From Flavobacterium restrictum (GTDB lineage Bacteria > Bacteroidota > Bacteroidia > Flavobacteriales > Flavobacteriaceae): DNA of 64,000 bases. Position numbers and translations under genes: made by a program. The stretch is taken from the NCBI RefSeq assembly GCF_007097245.1, contig NZ_VJZT01000005.1:124001-188000 (forward strand), read 5' to 3'. This document shows positions 1 to 9,416 of the stretch, piece by piece. How positions within the stretch are numbered: the stretch's first letter is position 1; each line of letters starts with the position of its first letter. Under the pieces are notes generated by a model. That model made no database searches. It saw nothing but the letters and a program-made list of their open reading frames with translations, and had not been told where the DNA came from.

Positions 1-9
1 ATTTACAAA

Positions 10-606
10 ATGTCATTACGAAAAGCATCCCTCCTTATTTTTATCATTCTACTGGTGGATCAAGTGTCCAAAATATACATCAAAACCCATTTTATTCTAG
101 GCGAAGAAGTACAAGTGTTTGAATGGTTTAAAATCCTTTTTATCGAAAATAAAGGAATGGCTTGGGGCACCGAAATACCAGGGCAATATGGCAAAATAAT
201 ACTTACTTTTTTTAGAATTTTGGTAGTGCCTTGCATTGGTTATTGGCTTTGGGACACGATTCAAAAAAGAGGCTCTAATTATTTAATACTGGCCATAGCT
301 TTAATTTTTGCAGGAGCCTTGGGGAATATTATTGACTCCGTTTTTTACGGGGTTCTTTTTGACGACAGTCACATTCAAGTGGCGACATTATTTACTGATA
401 AACCTTATGGGACTTGGTTTCATGGTCAAGTAGTCGATTTATTTTACTTCCCTTTTTGGCACGGAATCTTGCCTACTTGGTTGCCTATTTGGGGCGGCAG
501 AGACTTCACTTTTTTTAATGCCATTTTCAATGTTGCCGATATGGCGATTTCTACAGGAGTTGGAATTTTGATTTTTTTCAACAAAAAAGCATTTCATAAA
601 AATTAA
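10..606 (+). CDS. lspA: Lipoprotein signal peptidase (signal peptidase II)
   Basis: This inner-membrane aspartyl protease removes the lipidated signal peptide from prolipoproteins, several of which are encoded in this window. The 198-residue product has hydrophobic segments at both ends and in the middle. Both catalytic aspartates lie in family motifs: GNIIDS near residue 108 and FNVADM near residue 177; the DQVSK motif is at about residue 17. It is longer than the roughly 165 residues of proteobacterial LspA because of an insert around residues 115-160, which from memory is usual in flavobacteria. The ATG nine bases into the window gives a good N-terminus; upstream context is cut off. Confidence 0.95.
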   Translation: MSLRKASLLIFIILLVDQVSKIYIKTHFILGEEVQVFEWFKILFIENKGMAWGTEIPGQYGKIILTFFRILVVPCIGYWLWDTIQKRGSNYLILAIALIFAGALGNIIDSVFYGVLFDDSHIQVATLFTDKPYGTWFHGQVVDLFYFPFWHGILPTWLPIWGGRDFTFFNAIFNVADMAISTGVGILIFFNKKAFHKN

Positions 607-726
607 AAACTGATTTTTTGGATTGGATTTTGTGAGGCCAAACTTTTAATGTTACAGATAATCAATGCTTTTTTGCTAGCAAAATAGGAATTGTTTCGTC
701 AATTTATTCTTTCCATTAAATTTCTC

Positions 727-2088
727 CTACCCAAACAACTCTTGCGCGACATCTTCAATTTTGGCGACAAGCCTGATTTGGATTCCGGTATTTTTTAAAG
801 CTATTTTGTTGTATTTTGATACAAAAATTGTGGAGAATCCTAATTTTTCGGCTTCTTGAATGCGTTGATCTACTCGGTTTACAGGGCGAATTTCTCCTGA
901 CAAACCTACTTCTCCAGCAAAACAATAGCCTTTGGGTACCGAAATGTCTTCGTTCGAGGATAAAATTGCGGCCACAACGGCCAAATCTATCGCAGGATCA
1001 TCTACGGATATGCCGCCGGTTACGTTCAAGAAAACGTCTTTGGCGCCTAGCCTGAAACCAGCTCTTTTTTCTAAAACGGCCAGAATCATATTGAGCCTTT
1101 TGGCATTGTAACCTGTGGTGCTGCGCTGCGGTGTTCCATAAACGGCGGTACTTACGAGCGACTGAATTTCGATCATCAAGGGGCGCATTCCCTCAAGTGT
1201 AGAGGCAATGGCTGTTCCTGAAAGCTCTTCGTCTTTGTGGGAAATCAATATTTCGGAGGGGTTCGAAACTTCTCGCAAACCACTGCCTAACATTTCGTAA
1301 ATACCAATTTCGGCGGTGGAGCCAAAACGGTTTTTTAGCGAACGTAAGATCCGGTATACGTGGTTTCTGTCGCCTTCAAACTGAAGTACGGTGTCGACCA
1401 TGTGTTCCAGTATTTTGGGGCCAGCAATGGTACCATCCTTGGTAATATGTCCAATTAAAATGACTGGAATGTTGGTTTCTTTGGCAAATTTTATGAGTTC
1501 GGCTGTGGTTTCGCGTATTTGCGAAATGCTTCCCGCTGTTGATTCAATATAATCCGTATGCAAGGTTTGAATGGAATCGATAATTACAATTTCGGGAGCA
1601 ATGGCTTCTATTTGTTTGAAGATGTTTTGGGTTTTCGTTTCGGTAAGAATGTAGCAATTGTCGCCATTGGGCGTGATTCTTTCTGCCCGCATTTTAATTT
1701 GTTTTTGGCTTTCTTCGCCCGAAACGTATAATGTTTTGTAGGGTAGTTTTAATGATATTTGGAGCAAAAGCGTACTTTTTCCTATGCCTGGTTCCCCACC
1801 CAAAAGGATTAAGGAACCTGGTACGATGCCGCCGCCAAGTACGCGATTGAGTTCGCCATCTGTAGTATCCATCCTAATTTCTTCGGAGGAATCGATTTCA
1901 TTAATTCGCAATGGTTTTGGGGCTTTGCTGCTGGTGGTGGGTTCGCTTTTCCAAGCTACTTTTTCTTGCTTTTGAATAATTTCCTCGGCAATTGTGTTCC
2001 ATTCTTTGCAGGAGTTGCATTGTCCTTGCCATTTGGCATATTGTGCACCGCAACTTTGGCAGAAAAAAGTTGTTTTTACCTTGGCCAT
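727..2088 (-). CDS. radA: DNA repair protein RadA
   Basis: RadA is a RecA-like ATPase and branch-migration helicase used in recombinational repair. The 453-residue protein shows the family order: an N-terminal four-cysteine zinc finger (CQSCG and CNSC), a Walker A motif GGEPGIGKST near residue 100, the RadA-specific KNRFG motif near residue 253, and a C-terminal Lon-protease-like domain. Length and motifs are normal. Its start codon overlaps the stop of the upstream esterase-like gene by one base (TAATG on the minus strand), so the two are probably co-transcribed and translationally coupled. Confidence 0.97.
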   Translation of the reverse strand: MAKVKTTFFCQSCGAQYAKWQGQCNSCKEWNTIAEEIIQKQEKVAWKSEPTTSSKAPKPLRINEIDSSEEIRMDTTDGELNRVLGGGIVPGSLILLGGEPGIGKSTLLLQISLKLPYKTLYVSGEESQKQIKMRAERITPNGDNCYILTETKTQNIFKQIEAIAPEIVIIDSIQTLHTDYIESTAGSISQIRETTAELIKFAKETNIPVILIGHITKDGTIAGPKILEHMVDTVLQFEGDRNHVYRILRSLKNRFGSTAEIGIYEMLGSGLREVSNPSEILISHKDEELSGTAIASTLEGMRPLMIEIQSLVSTAVYGTPQRSTTGYNAKRLNMILAVLEKRAGFRLGAKDVFLNVTGGISVDDPAIDLAVVAAILSSNEDISVPKGYCFAGEVGLSGEIRPVNRVDQRIQEAEKLGFSTIFVSKYNKIALKNTGIQIRLVAKIEDVAQELFG

Positions 2089-3236
2089 TACTTTTTGGGA
2101 ATTAGACTTTTCATATCATCAAATTTGTCCATCATCATGTCTTTGGTCAAGTCACCAATTTCCTCAAGTTGTGAGGCGTTTTGGTATTTTTTGGCAGCTT
2201 TTTTGGGATCGCCTGTTTTTTCGTACATCAAGCCCAATTCATATTCGGCAAGCATGGATTTTGGGTAATTTTTATCCGCAATTTGAGCCAATTGATCTAG
2301 TTCGTTGTAGGCTTTATTTTTTAGAATTGCCGCTTCAATAGCTTTGAAATCATTGATACGAACGGGAACTTTTAGACTTAAATTTTTAGTTAGAATATCG
2401 TATTTGTTTACTAGATAATCAACATAACCTGATGGTAAAACGGCAATTTTATCAGTAAATTCAGCAGAGGAAATGGGTTTGTAGGCATCAAAAATTTGAT
2501 ACAAAGCATTAGGAATGGCATATAAAACCAAGGAATAATGAGAGGCACCTTTGAACAAATCGTATTTGTAGTTGACTACAGGATTAGCAATTGTTTGTAT
2601 GTTTTCGTCTAGTTTTTTAATGGGTTCTTGGAGTGCTTTGACATCGCCATCAGCGGAGGATAAATAGTAAAAAATAGGCTGTTTAATTGTTTTTAATCGG
2701 TCTGGAATTCGGGTTTCCATATCGGGTGCTAGTTCTGGACTTAAGGAAATATAGCCATTAAATATAGAATAGTCTTTGTACAAATAAAAATTCAAAAACC
2801 CAGCAGTGGTATCGTGTCCCGCAATAATTCTAAAGGGAGCAACACGGTATTTTTTTTCGATATACGGCAGTAATTCGCCTCCTATAAATTCAAAGAATTT
2901 GACGCCTTTTTCGCTAGGAACACCATCAGATTCGTCAAAATGACTGTCTTCTATGCGCTCGTCATTTTTGTTTTGATTGATGGCTACAATTATCGTTTCA
3001 GGCAAATCATCCCAATAGGCACCATAATTGAGTGCGCCATAAAAGGGATCAAACAAGTATTCGCCGTCTAATAAAATGAGAATTGGGTATTTTTTGGTAG
3101 TGTTTTTTTCGTAGGAAGGCGGAAGCCCAATGGTAATTTCTCGTTTTTCGCCTAATGTAGTAGATTCGAATGTTTCTGTTGTTTTTTGCGAAAAAACAGC
3201 AACCGAAAAAAGTAAAAACAATACAAGCTGTTTCAT
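2088..3236 (-). CDS. Exported esterase-like alpha/beta hydrolase with altered nucleophile
   Basis: The 382-residue product begins with a signal peptide (cleavage probably after VFS) and has the putative-esterase fold (PF00756-like): a YPILILLDG strand, the nucleophile-elbow region near residue 140, and a late histidine in KGASHY. The C-terminal 60 residues resemble a TPR-type helical repeat (LGLMYEKTGDPKKAAKKY). At the elbow, where active relatives carry GHSxGG, this protein reads GHDTTAG, so the catalytic serine is replaced by aspartate. It could be a non-catalytic binding protein, or an aspartate-nucleophile enzyme in the manner of haloalkane dehalogenases. It lies one base upstream of radA in the same transcript; the pairing gives no clear functional clue. 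Confidence 0.8.
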   Translation of the reverse strand: MKQLVLFLLFSVAVFSQKTTETFESTTLGEKREITIGLPPSYEKNTTKKYPILILLDGEYLFDPFYGALNYGAYWDDLPETIIVAINQNKNDERIEDSHFDESDGVPSEKGVKFFEFIGGELLPYIEKKYRVAPFRIIAGHDTTAGFLNFYLYKDYSIFNGYISLSPELAPDMETRIPDRLKTIKQPIFYYLSSADGDVKALQEPIKKLDENIQTIANPVVNYKYDLFKGASHYSLVLYAIPNALYQIFDAYKPISSAEFTDKIAVLPSGYVDYLVNKYDILTKNLSLKVPVRINDFKAIEAAILKNKAYNELDQLAQIADKNYPKSMLAEYELGLMYEKTGDPKKAAKKYQNASQLEEIGDLTKDMMMDKFDDMKSLIPKK

Positions 3237-3351
3237 AATTTGGGTAGTTTTAGGGGTAGGATTTTATAAATAAAAGAGCAAGATAGCATTTTATTTGCGT
3301 TTTAAAAAAAGCCCAATTACAAAAAGGAGCGTGTAGAATTAAAAGGACAAT

Positions 3352-3702
3352 CTAGGTCAGGGAATTATCCGTTTCATTTGGAAAAATAATCCAGGGTTGA
3401 AAAGTTTTGGCTTCTTCAAATTCTAAAGTAGCGTAGGAAATAATGATGATGATGTCGTCTTTTTGAACTTTTCTAGCGGCTGGACCATTCAAAGTTATCG
3501 TGCCTGAATTTTTTTCGCCTTTGATGGCGTAAGTCTCAAAACGCTCGCCGTTGTTGATGTTTACGATAGCTACTTTTTCGCCCTCGATGATATTTGAGGC
3601 GTCAAGCAACGCTTCGTCAATGGTGATACTTCCTATGTAATTTAAATCGGCACCTGTAACTTTTACACGGTGAATTTTTGATTTTAGAACTTGAATTTGC
3701 AT
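3352..3702 (-). CDS. panD: Aspartate 1-decarboxylase
   Basis: PanD makes beta-alanine from L-aspartate for pantothenate and coenzyme A synthesis. It is a pyruvoyl enzyme that cleaves itself between Gly and Ser; that site is visible as YIGSITID near residues 22-29. The 116 residues and the later motif [20 protein letters not shown] match the family. The gene follows panC by 12 bp, so the two enzymes that feed and use beta-alanine are made from one transcript. Confidence 0.97.
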   Translation of the reverse strand: MQIQVLKSKIHRVKVTGADLNYIGSITIDEALLDASNIIEGEKVAIVNINNGERFETYAIKGEKNSGTITLNGPAARKVQKDDIIIIISYATLEFEEAKTFQPWIIFPNETDNSLT

Positions 3703-3714
3703 AAAAAAAGGAAA

Positions 3715-4563
3715 TTAATGTAATGAAATGGTATCAATCAATCGAATGTTGTTGATAAATACTGCGATAAAAGCGCGGTAATTCTTGGTTTTATTTTTTC
3801 TCGCACAAGGCAAAAGTGTGGCTTCATTTGCAATGACAAAATACTCTAAAGTAAAAAGGGGCTGTTTTAAAAAGGCTTTTTTTACCCACTCCCCAACGAC
3901 TGTGGTACTTTGGGTTTTGAATTTTTCCTTGGCAGTTTTCAAAATAGTGTAAATCACGGCGGCTTCTTGTCTTTCTGTAGGGCTTAACCGCTCGTTGCGA
4001 GAGCTCATGGCCAGTTGATTGGCTTCTCTAAAAATGGGGCAACCCACGATGGTTACGGGCAACTTGTTTTTTTCGACAAGTTTTTTTACAATTTGCAATT
4101 GTTGGAAATCTTTTTCGCCAAAATAGGCATTTGTAGGTGTTACAATTTCAAAAAGACGTTTGACAATCGTGCCCACACCATTAAAATGTCCGGGTCTAAA
4201 TTGTCCTTCCATTTGGTTTTCTAGCCCATCAAAATCAAAGGATTGCGACTGGGTATTTCCTTCATAAATATCGGCTACTGTGGGTGCAAATACAATGATT
4301 TCAGGACTCAAAGCAGTCATTTTCTCAACATCTTGGTCAAGTGTTCTTGGGTATTTTGCTAGATCTTCGGGATTGTTGAATTGGGTTGGATTTACAAAAA
4401 TACTTACAACAGTAAATTGATTTTCTTGTAGTGATTTTTGCATTAATGCCAAATGTCCTTGGTGCAAAGCGCCCATAGTAGGAACAAATCCAATAGTGCT
4501 TTCAGGAGTCATTATCGATTTTAAGTATTCCCTCAAAGCGACATTTCCAGAAAAAATTTGCAT
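3715..4563 (-). CDS. panC: Pantothenate synthetase (pantoate-beta-alanine ligase)
   Basis: PanC joins pantoate and beta-alanine using ATP to give pantothenate. The 282-residue protein has the nucleotide-binding signature PTMGALHQGHLALM near residues 28-41, the RPGHFNGVGTIVKRLF segment near residue 135 and the SSRNERLS motif near residue 188. It is first in the panCD unit, whose -7 box lies 24 bases upstream of the ATG. It is divergent from the starch-synthase-like gene at 4673. Confidence 0.97.
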   Translation of the reverse strand: MQIFSGNVALREYLKSIMTPESTIGFVPTMGALHQGHLALMQKSLQENQFTVVSIFVNPTQFNNPEDLAKYPRTLDQDVEKMTALSPEIIVFAPTVADIYEGNTQSQSFDFDGLENQMEGQFRPGHFNGVGTIVKRLFEIVTPTNAYFGEKDFQQLQIVKKLVEKNKLPVTIVGCPIFREANQLAMSSRNERLSPTERQEAAVIYTILKTAKEKFKTQSTTVVGEWVKKAFLKQPLFTLEYFVIANEATLLPCARKNKTKNYRAFIAVFINNIRLIDTISLH

Positions 4564-4586
4564 GGCATTATTATTAAAATTAACTG

Positions 4587-4594
4587 CAAACTTA
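4587..4594 (-). promoter_or_regulatory. Probable panCD promoter (-7 box)
   Basis: Read on the minus strand the sequence is TAAGTTTG, an exact match to the Bacteroidota -7 consensus TAnnTTTG, 24 bases before the panC start codon. I see no clean TTG at the -33 position. It lies back to back with the promoter of the divergent gene. Confidence 0.6.
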
Positions 4595-4626
4595 CTATTT
4601 TATGTCTATAACTGCATAAATTTTTG

Positions 4627-4634
4627 TAATTTTG
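4627..4634 (+). promoter_or_regulatory. Probable promoter (-7 box) of the gene at 4673
   Basis: TAATTTTG matches the Bacteroidota consensus TAnnTTTG exactly and lies 39 bases before the start codon at 4673. It probably drives the three-gene run through glmS, because the next two gaps are only 21 and 12 bases. Confidence 0.6.
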
Positions 4635-4672
4635 CATGGTTTTTATTGCCATTAAATTAAGTAAAATATACT

Positions 4673-5479
4673 ATGAAAGATAAGAGGATATTATACGTAT
4701 CATCTGAAGTGGTGCCTTATCTCGCTGAAAATGAGGTCTCTTTAATGTCTTATGACGTGCCCAAAATGATTAATGATCAAGGCGGTCAGATAAGAATTTT
4801 CATGCCTAGGTATGGAAATATTAACGAGAGAAGACATCAATTGCATGAAGTGATTCGGCTTTCTGGGATGAATTTGGTGGTAAATGATTTAGATATGCCC
4901 CTTATTATTAAGGTAGCTTCGATTCCGAAAGAGCGAATTCAAGTTTATTTTATAGATAACGACGAGTATTTTAAACGGAAAGCCACTTTTGCGGATGAGG
5001 ATGGGGTAATGTACCCTGACAATGATGAGCGCGCTATTTTCTTTGCAAAAGGAGTGGTCGAAACCGTAAAAAAATTGAATTGGGTGCCTGATATTATTCA
5101 TGTTCACGGCTGGATGGCTGCGATGTTGCCTATTTACATGAAACATTTCTATAAAAACGAAGCATTATTCTCTGAAACTAAAATCGTTACTTCGGTTTAC
5201 AGTCAATCTTTTGATGAAACTTTGGATGTTGAAATGATCAATAAAGTAAAATTTGACGGTATTCCTAGTGAGGCAATTGCGGATCTAGCAATTCCTAATT
5301 ACGAGAATATCATCAAAACAGCCATTCAACATTCGGATGCTGTAATTATGGCTTCGGATGCGTTATCTCCAAGTTTAACAAAATTTATAGAATCTTCAGG
5401 AAAACCTTTTTTACCTTTCGTGCCAAAAGATGCATTCGCCGAGGCGTATACTAATTTCTATAAAAACGAGGTTCTTTAA
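4673..5479 (+). CDS. Starch/glycogen-synthase N-terminal-domain protein, truncated relative to GT5 enzymes
   Basis: The 268 residues correspond only to the N-terminal Rossmann domain of GT5 glycogen/starch synthases. Matching stretches are YVSSEVVPYL at the start, RIFMPRYGNINERRHQLHEV near residues 42-61 and DIIHVHGWMAA near residues 142-152. The C-terminal half of a full synthase (about 480 residues), which carries most of the ADP-glucose site, is absent, and the usual KxGGL donor motif after the SSE segment is not recognisable. The following gene starts 21 bp later and is unrelated, so this is not a frameshifted full-length gene. Catalytic glycogen synthesis is doubtful. I recall short proteins of this kind next to panC in other flavobacteria, which would argue for a retained, non-synthase role. 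Confidence 0.75.
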   Translation: MKDKRILYVSSEVVPYLAENEVSLMSYDVPKMINDQGGQIRIFMPRYGNINERRHQLHEVIRLSGMNLVVNDLDMPLIIKVASIPKERIQVYFIDNDEYFKRKATFADEDGVMYPDNDERAIFFAKGVVETVKKLNWVPDIIHVHGWMAAMLPIYMKHFYKNEALFSETKIVTSVYSQSFDETLDVEMINKVKFDGIPSEAIADLAIPNYENIIKTAIQHSDAVIMASDALSPSLTKFIESSGKPFLPFVPKDAFAEAYTNFYKNEVL

Positions 5480-5500
5480 AAATAAACTTTTCCATACAAT

Positions 5501-7174
5501 ATGCACACTACTTCTTTTCTTAAGAAAATAATCCTAATAGCTACGGTTGTTCTCTTGTATTCCTGCGATAAAGATTATAATTCAATAGGCGACGGTCTTA
5601 TAGGCGATAATAATTTTGACCTTTTACAATACACTTCGGCTGTAACGGCTTACAATCAAAAAACAGATCTGGTACAGTCTAATAACCTAGCAATAAATGC
5701 TTTAGGAATTTATGACAATCCTAATTTTGGTGAGACAATTGCTAGTTTCAACACACAGTTGACATTGGCTACTCCTATAAGTACCACTTATATTGGTGCA
5801 AAACCTTATGTAAGCAGTGTTGTTTTAACCATTCCTTATTATTACGATGCCTCAAAAACGACCACTAGTGCTACTGATGGGAGTCACGAATATACATTAG
5901 ATTCTATTTATGGTGCTAGCAAAGCGCCTATGAAATTGAGTGTTTATGAGTCAGGTGTTTATATGCCCGCTAAAGAACTTGTTGGTGGTTTTCAAAGTGA
6001 TAAAGTATTCTATAACGATCAAAATACAGAATTTGATGGTTATAAAGTTTCAAGTCGTTTGAATAATGATGCTAGTGTGGCTCAAAACGATGCTTTTTTC
6101 TTTGATCCAGCAGAGCATGTTGTAGTAACCAAAGATTCGATTACAAAAGTCGAAACCACTACACGAACTCCTCCCGGAATGCAATTGAATTTAGATAAAA
6201 GTTATTTTAAAACTAAAATCATTGACGGTGCTCTTGCCGGAAAATTAGAAAATGACAACACCTTTAAAGAATATTTCAAAGGATTGTATTTTAAAGTCGA
6301 AAAATCAGGGGCTAGCGATGGTAATATGGCCATGTTGAACTTTAAAGCGGGAAAAATCACAGTGAATTACAATGAAGATTTGTCTACGACAACTAGTGGG
6401 GTAACAACTGTAACGAGAGTCAAAAAAAGTATTGTACTTAATTTGACTGGAAATTGTGTTAGTTTATTGAATCAAACCAAAACAAGTGCTGCTTACACAA
6501 CGGCAATGACTACTGCTAATCCAACTTTGGGAGATGAAAAATTATTTTTGAAAGGTGGAGAAGGATCAGTAGGCGTAATTGAACTTTTTGACAAAAAAGA
6601 TGTTTTAGGAATTGATGCGCTGGGTAATTTAACAACAGTTCCAAATGGTGTTTCGGACGAATTAGACCAATTGAGGAGTCAATATTTGTTCAAAAAATTA
6701 TTAATCAACGAAGCCAATCTTGTGTTTCATATTGATGCGGCCACAATGGCTAAAAATAATGAACCACAACGTATTTACCTCTATAATTTGTCCCATAACA
6801 TTCCTGTTTTAGACTATTATACGGACGCTTCTACGAGTAGCGATGTAAAAAAATCAAAATACAATTTTGGCGGTAATATAACGAGAGAGGCCGTTACTGG
6901 TGGTAGGGGATTAACGTATAAATTTAGAATAACAAACCAAATCAAGAATTTAATTCAACATACGGACTCTACCAATGTGAAATTAGGGGTTGTTGTTACC
7001 GAAGATATTGCAACAAGTGCTTTTTATAAAGTAAAAACACCGAATGCTTATTTTTCAAAACTTCCAAAAGCAAGTGTCATGAATCCTTTGGGAACGATTC
7101 TTTATGGTACAAATTCTTCTGTACCTGAAGATAAAAAATTAAAACTTGAAATCATTTATACTAAACCTAACTAA
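5501..7174 (+). CDS. DUF4270 family lipoprotein
   Basis: The 557-residue protein starts with a lipoprotein signal peptide (hydrophobic stretch ending LLYSC, lipidated Cys at about residue 22) followed by DKDYNSIGDGLIGDNNF, which is typical of DUF4270 proteins of Bacteroidota. The body is rich in beta-strand patterns and Ser/Thr. The function of the family is unknown to me; surface location is inferred from the lipobox. It is 21 bp after the synthase-like gene and 12 bp before glmS, so it sits in the same transcript, which suggests a cell-envelope role. Confidence 0.8.
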   Translation: MHTTSFLKKIILIATVVLLYSCDKDYNSIGDGLIGDNNFDLLQYTSAVTAYNQKTDLVQSNNLAINALGIYDNPNFGETIASFNTQLTLATPISTTYIGAKPYVSSVVLTIPYYYDASKTTTSATDGSHEYTLDSIYGASKAPMKLSVYESGVYMPAKELVGGFQSDKVFYNDQNTEFDGYKVSSRLNNDASVAQNDAFFFDPAEHVVVTKDSITKVETTTRTPPGMQLNLDKSYFKTKIIDGALAGKLENDNTFKEYFKGLYFKVEKSGASDGNMAMLNFKAGKITVNYNEDLSTTTSGVTTVTRVKKSIVLNLTGNCVSLLNQTKTSAAYTTAMTTANPTLGDEKLFLKGGEGSVGVIELFDKKDVLGIDALGNLTTVPNGVSDELDQLRSQYLFKKLLINEANLVFHIDAATMAKNNEPQRIYLYNLSHNIPVLDYYTDASTSSDVKKSKYNFGGNITREAVTGGRGLTYKFRITNQIKNLIQHTDSTNVKLGVVVTEDIATSAFYKVKTPNAYFSKLPKASVMNPLGTILYGTNSSVPEDKKLKLEIIYTKPN

Positions 7175-7186
7175 TAAACTAAAGCT

Positions 7187-9034
7187 ATGTGTGGAATTGT
7201 TGGATACATCGGTTATAGAGAAGCATATCCTATTGTTATCAAAGGATTAAAACGATTGGAATATAGAGGGTATGATAGCGCTGGGGTGATGTTGTATGAT
7301 GGTGCCGATATTAAATTGTGCAAGACCAAAGGAAAAGTTTCGGATTTAGAAGAGAAAGCTAGCAAAGAAATGACCACCAATGGAACCATAGGAATTGGGC
7401 ACACGCGCTGGGCTACACATGGCGTTCCTAATGATGTGAATTCGCATCCACATGTTTCTAATTCTGGGGATTTAGTTATTATTCACAATGGAATTATCGA
7501 AAATTACGCTCCTCTTAAGCAAGAATTAATTGCTAGAGGTTATGTTTTTCAATCTGATACCGATACTGAAGTTTTAGTTAATTTAATTGAAGAAATTCAA
7601 AAAAAGGAAAAATTAAAACTAGGCAAAGCCGTTCAAACGGCATTAAATTATGTAGTTGGTGCGTATGCCATTGCAGTTTTTGACAAAAAATGCCCTGATG
7701 AGTTGGTTGCCGCTCGATTAGGAAGTCCCTTGGCTATAGGGGTTGGCGAAGGCGAATTTTTTATCGCCTCGGATGCCTCTCCATTCATTGAATATACTTC
7801 GAATGCGGTCTATCTTGAAGATGGTGAAATGGCCAATATTAGGTTGCACAAACCAATGAAAGTTAGAAAAATTAAAGACGATTCCGAGGTAGATCCTTAT
7901 ATTCAAGAGCTTCAAATGAACTTGGAGCAAATTGAAAAAGGAGGTTACGATCACTTTATGCTAAAAGAGATTTATGAGCAACCAAGCGTTATTAAAGACA
8001 CCTACAGAGGAAGACTGCATGCCAATGAGGGGATTATCCAAATGGCAGGAGTTGAAGATAATTTAGAAAAATTCTTGAATGCCGACCGCATTATCATTGT
8101 GGCCTGCGGTACTTCTTGGCACGCTGGTTTGGTTGCCGAATATATCTTTGAAGAGTTTGCTAGAATTCCAGTTGAGGTAGAATATGCCTCTGAATTTAGA
8201 TACAGAAACCCAATTATCAACAGTAAAGACGTAGTAATTGCCATATCTCAATCAGGCGAAACGGCTGATACGATGGCGGCAATTAAGTTGGCCAAAGAAC
8301 ACGGTGCTTTTGTTTTTGGGGTGTGTAATGTTGTGGGTTCGTCTATTTCTAGAGAATCTCATGCGGGTGCTTATACACATGCTGGACCAGAAATTGGCGT
8401 AGCATCGACTAAAGCATTTACCACACAAATTACGGTTTTGACCATGATAGCATTGCGTTTGGCAAAAGCAAAAGGAACATTATCAAATTCTGATTTCCAC
8501 ATGTATTTGCAAGAATTAGAAATAATTCCCGAAAAAGTAAGAGAAGCATTAGAAACTAATGAACGTGCCAAAGAAATTGCGGCTACCTTTAAAGATGCGC
8601 CTAATTGTTTGTATTTAGGTCGTGGCTATAATTTTCCGGTTGCTTTAGAAGGCGCTTTGAAATTAAAAGAAATATCTTATATTCACGCCGAAGGCTATCC
8701 AGCTGCCGAGATGAAACACGGGCCTATAGCTTTGATTGATGATCAAATGCCAGTGGTTGTCATTGCTCCAAAACAAGGACATTACGACAAAATTGTGAGT
8801 AATATTCAAGAAATAAAATCTCGAAGCGGGCGTATAATTGCCGTAGTGACCAAAGGCGATACTCAAGTGCGTGAATTAGCAGATTATGTCATTGAAATTC
8901 CAGAAACATCCGATGCGTTATCGCCATTAATTACTACAATTCCATTGCAATTATTATCGTATCACATCGCTGTTATGAGAGGATGTAATGTGGATCAGCC
9001 CCGAAATTTAGCAAAATCAGTAACGGTGGAATAA
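7187..9034 (+). CDS. glmS: Glutamine-fructose-6-phosphate aminotransferase (isomerising)
   Basis: GlmS makes glucosamine-6-phosphate, the first step toward UDP-GlcNAc for peptidoglycan and LPS. The 615-residue protein begins MCGIVGYIGYREAYPI, so Cys2 becomes the N-terminal nucleophile of the glutaminase domain after Met removal. HTRWATHG follows near residue 73. Two SIS isomerase domains follow, with SQSGETADT near residue 355 and the family C-terminus DQPRNLAKSVTVE. Length is normal. It is the last gene of the run starting at 4673 and is followed by a clear terminator. Confidence 0.98.
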   Translation: MCGIVGYIGYREAYPIVIKGLKRLEYRGYDSAGVMLYDGADIKLCKTKGKVSDLEEKASKEMTTNGTIGIGHTRWATHGVPNDVNSHPHVSNSGDLVIIHNGIIENYAPLKQELIARGYVFQSDTDTEVLVNLIEEIQKKEKLKLGKAVQTALNYVVGAYAIAVFDKKCPDELVAARLGSPLAIGVGEGEFFIASDASPFIEYTSNAVYLEDGEMANIRLHKPMKVRKIKDDSEVDPYIQELQMNLEQIEKGGYDHFMLKEIYEQPSVIKDTYRGRLHANEGIIQMAGVEDNLEKFLNADRIIIVACGTSWHAGLVAEYIFEEFARIPVEVEYASEFRYRNPIINSKDVVIAISQSGETADTMAAIKLAKEHGAFVFGVCNVVGSSISRESHAGAYTHAGPEIGVASTKAFTTQITVLTMIALRLAKAKGTLSNSDFHMYLQELEIIPEKVREALETNERAKEIAATFKDAPNCLYLGRGYNFPVALEGALKLKEISYIHAEGYPAAEMKHGPIALIDDQMPVVVIAPKQGHYDKIVSNIQEIKSRSGRIIAVVTKGDTQVRELADYVIEIPETSDALSPLITTIPLQLLSYHIAVMRGCNVDQPRNLAKSVTVE

Positions 9035-9067
9035 TATTTTTACCGCTTCATTTTAATACCATTTCAA

Positions 9068-9097
9068 AACCTCGAAAGAACATTTTCGAGGTTTTTT
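9068..9097 (+). terminator. Rho-independent terminator after glmS
   Basis: ACCTCGAAA and TTTCGAGGT pair as a stem with a short loop and are followed by a run of T, 34 bases after the glmS stop codon. Confidence 0.85.
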
Positions 9098-9416
9098 TGT
9101 AAAATAAATTTGTAAGGGATAGCGTATGGAATAGAATTACAGTATCGTCAATAAAATGCTTTTTTATTGATTATTTCATTTTTATTAAATAAGTATAAAA
9201 AATGATTTTTGAATACCATAAATTCAATTTTATTATGCGTGCATACTGTTATTGTGTATTTTCGTCTAAATTTTGTGTTAAAAATAAAAAATATTGAATA
9301 TTTAATAATCTAATTTGCTTCAAAAACATTGATAAAAAATATATTTTTCAAACGCTTTTTTATTAATATCAAAAATATTTTTACATTTACCTCATAAACC
9401 AACTAATATTAAACCA
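9098..9416. other. AT-rich intergenic region before the TonB receptor
   Basis: About 320 bp between the glmS terminator and the next start codon. It is very AT-rich and has no ORF of note. The best promoter-like sequence is TACATTTA about 35 bases before the ATG, one base off the -7 consensus. I see nothing else. Confidence 0.4.

Noticed and set aside
4673..5479. Frameshifted full-length glycogen synthase
   Set aside because: No reading frame downstream resembles the C-terminal GT5 domain; an unrelated DUF4270 gene begins 21 bp later.
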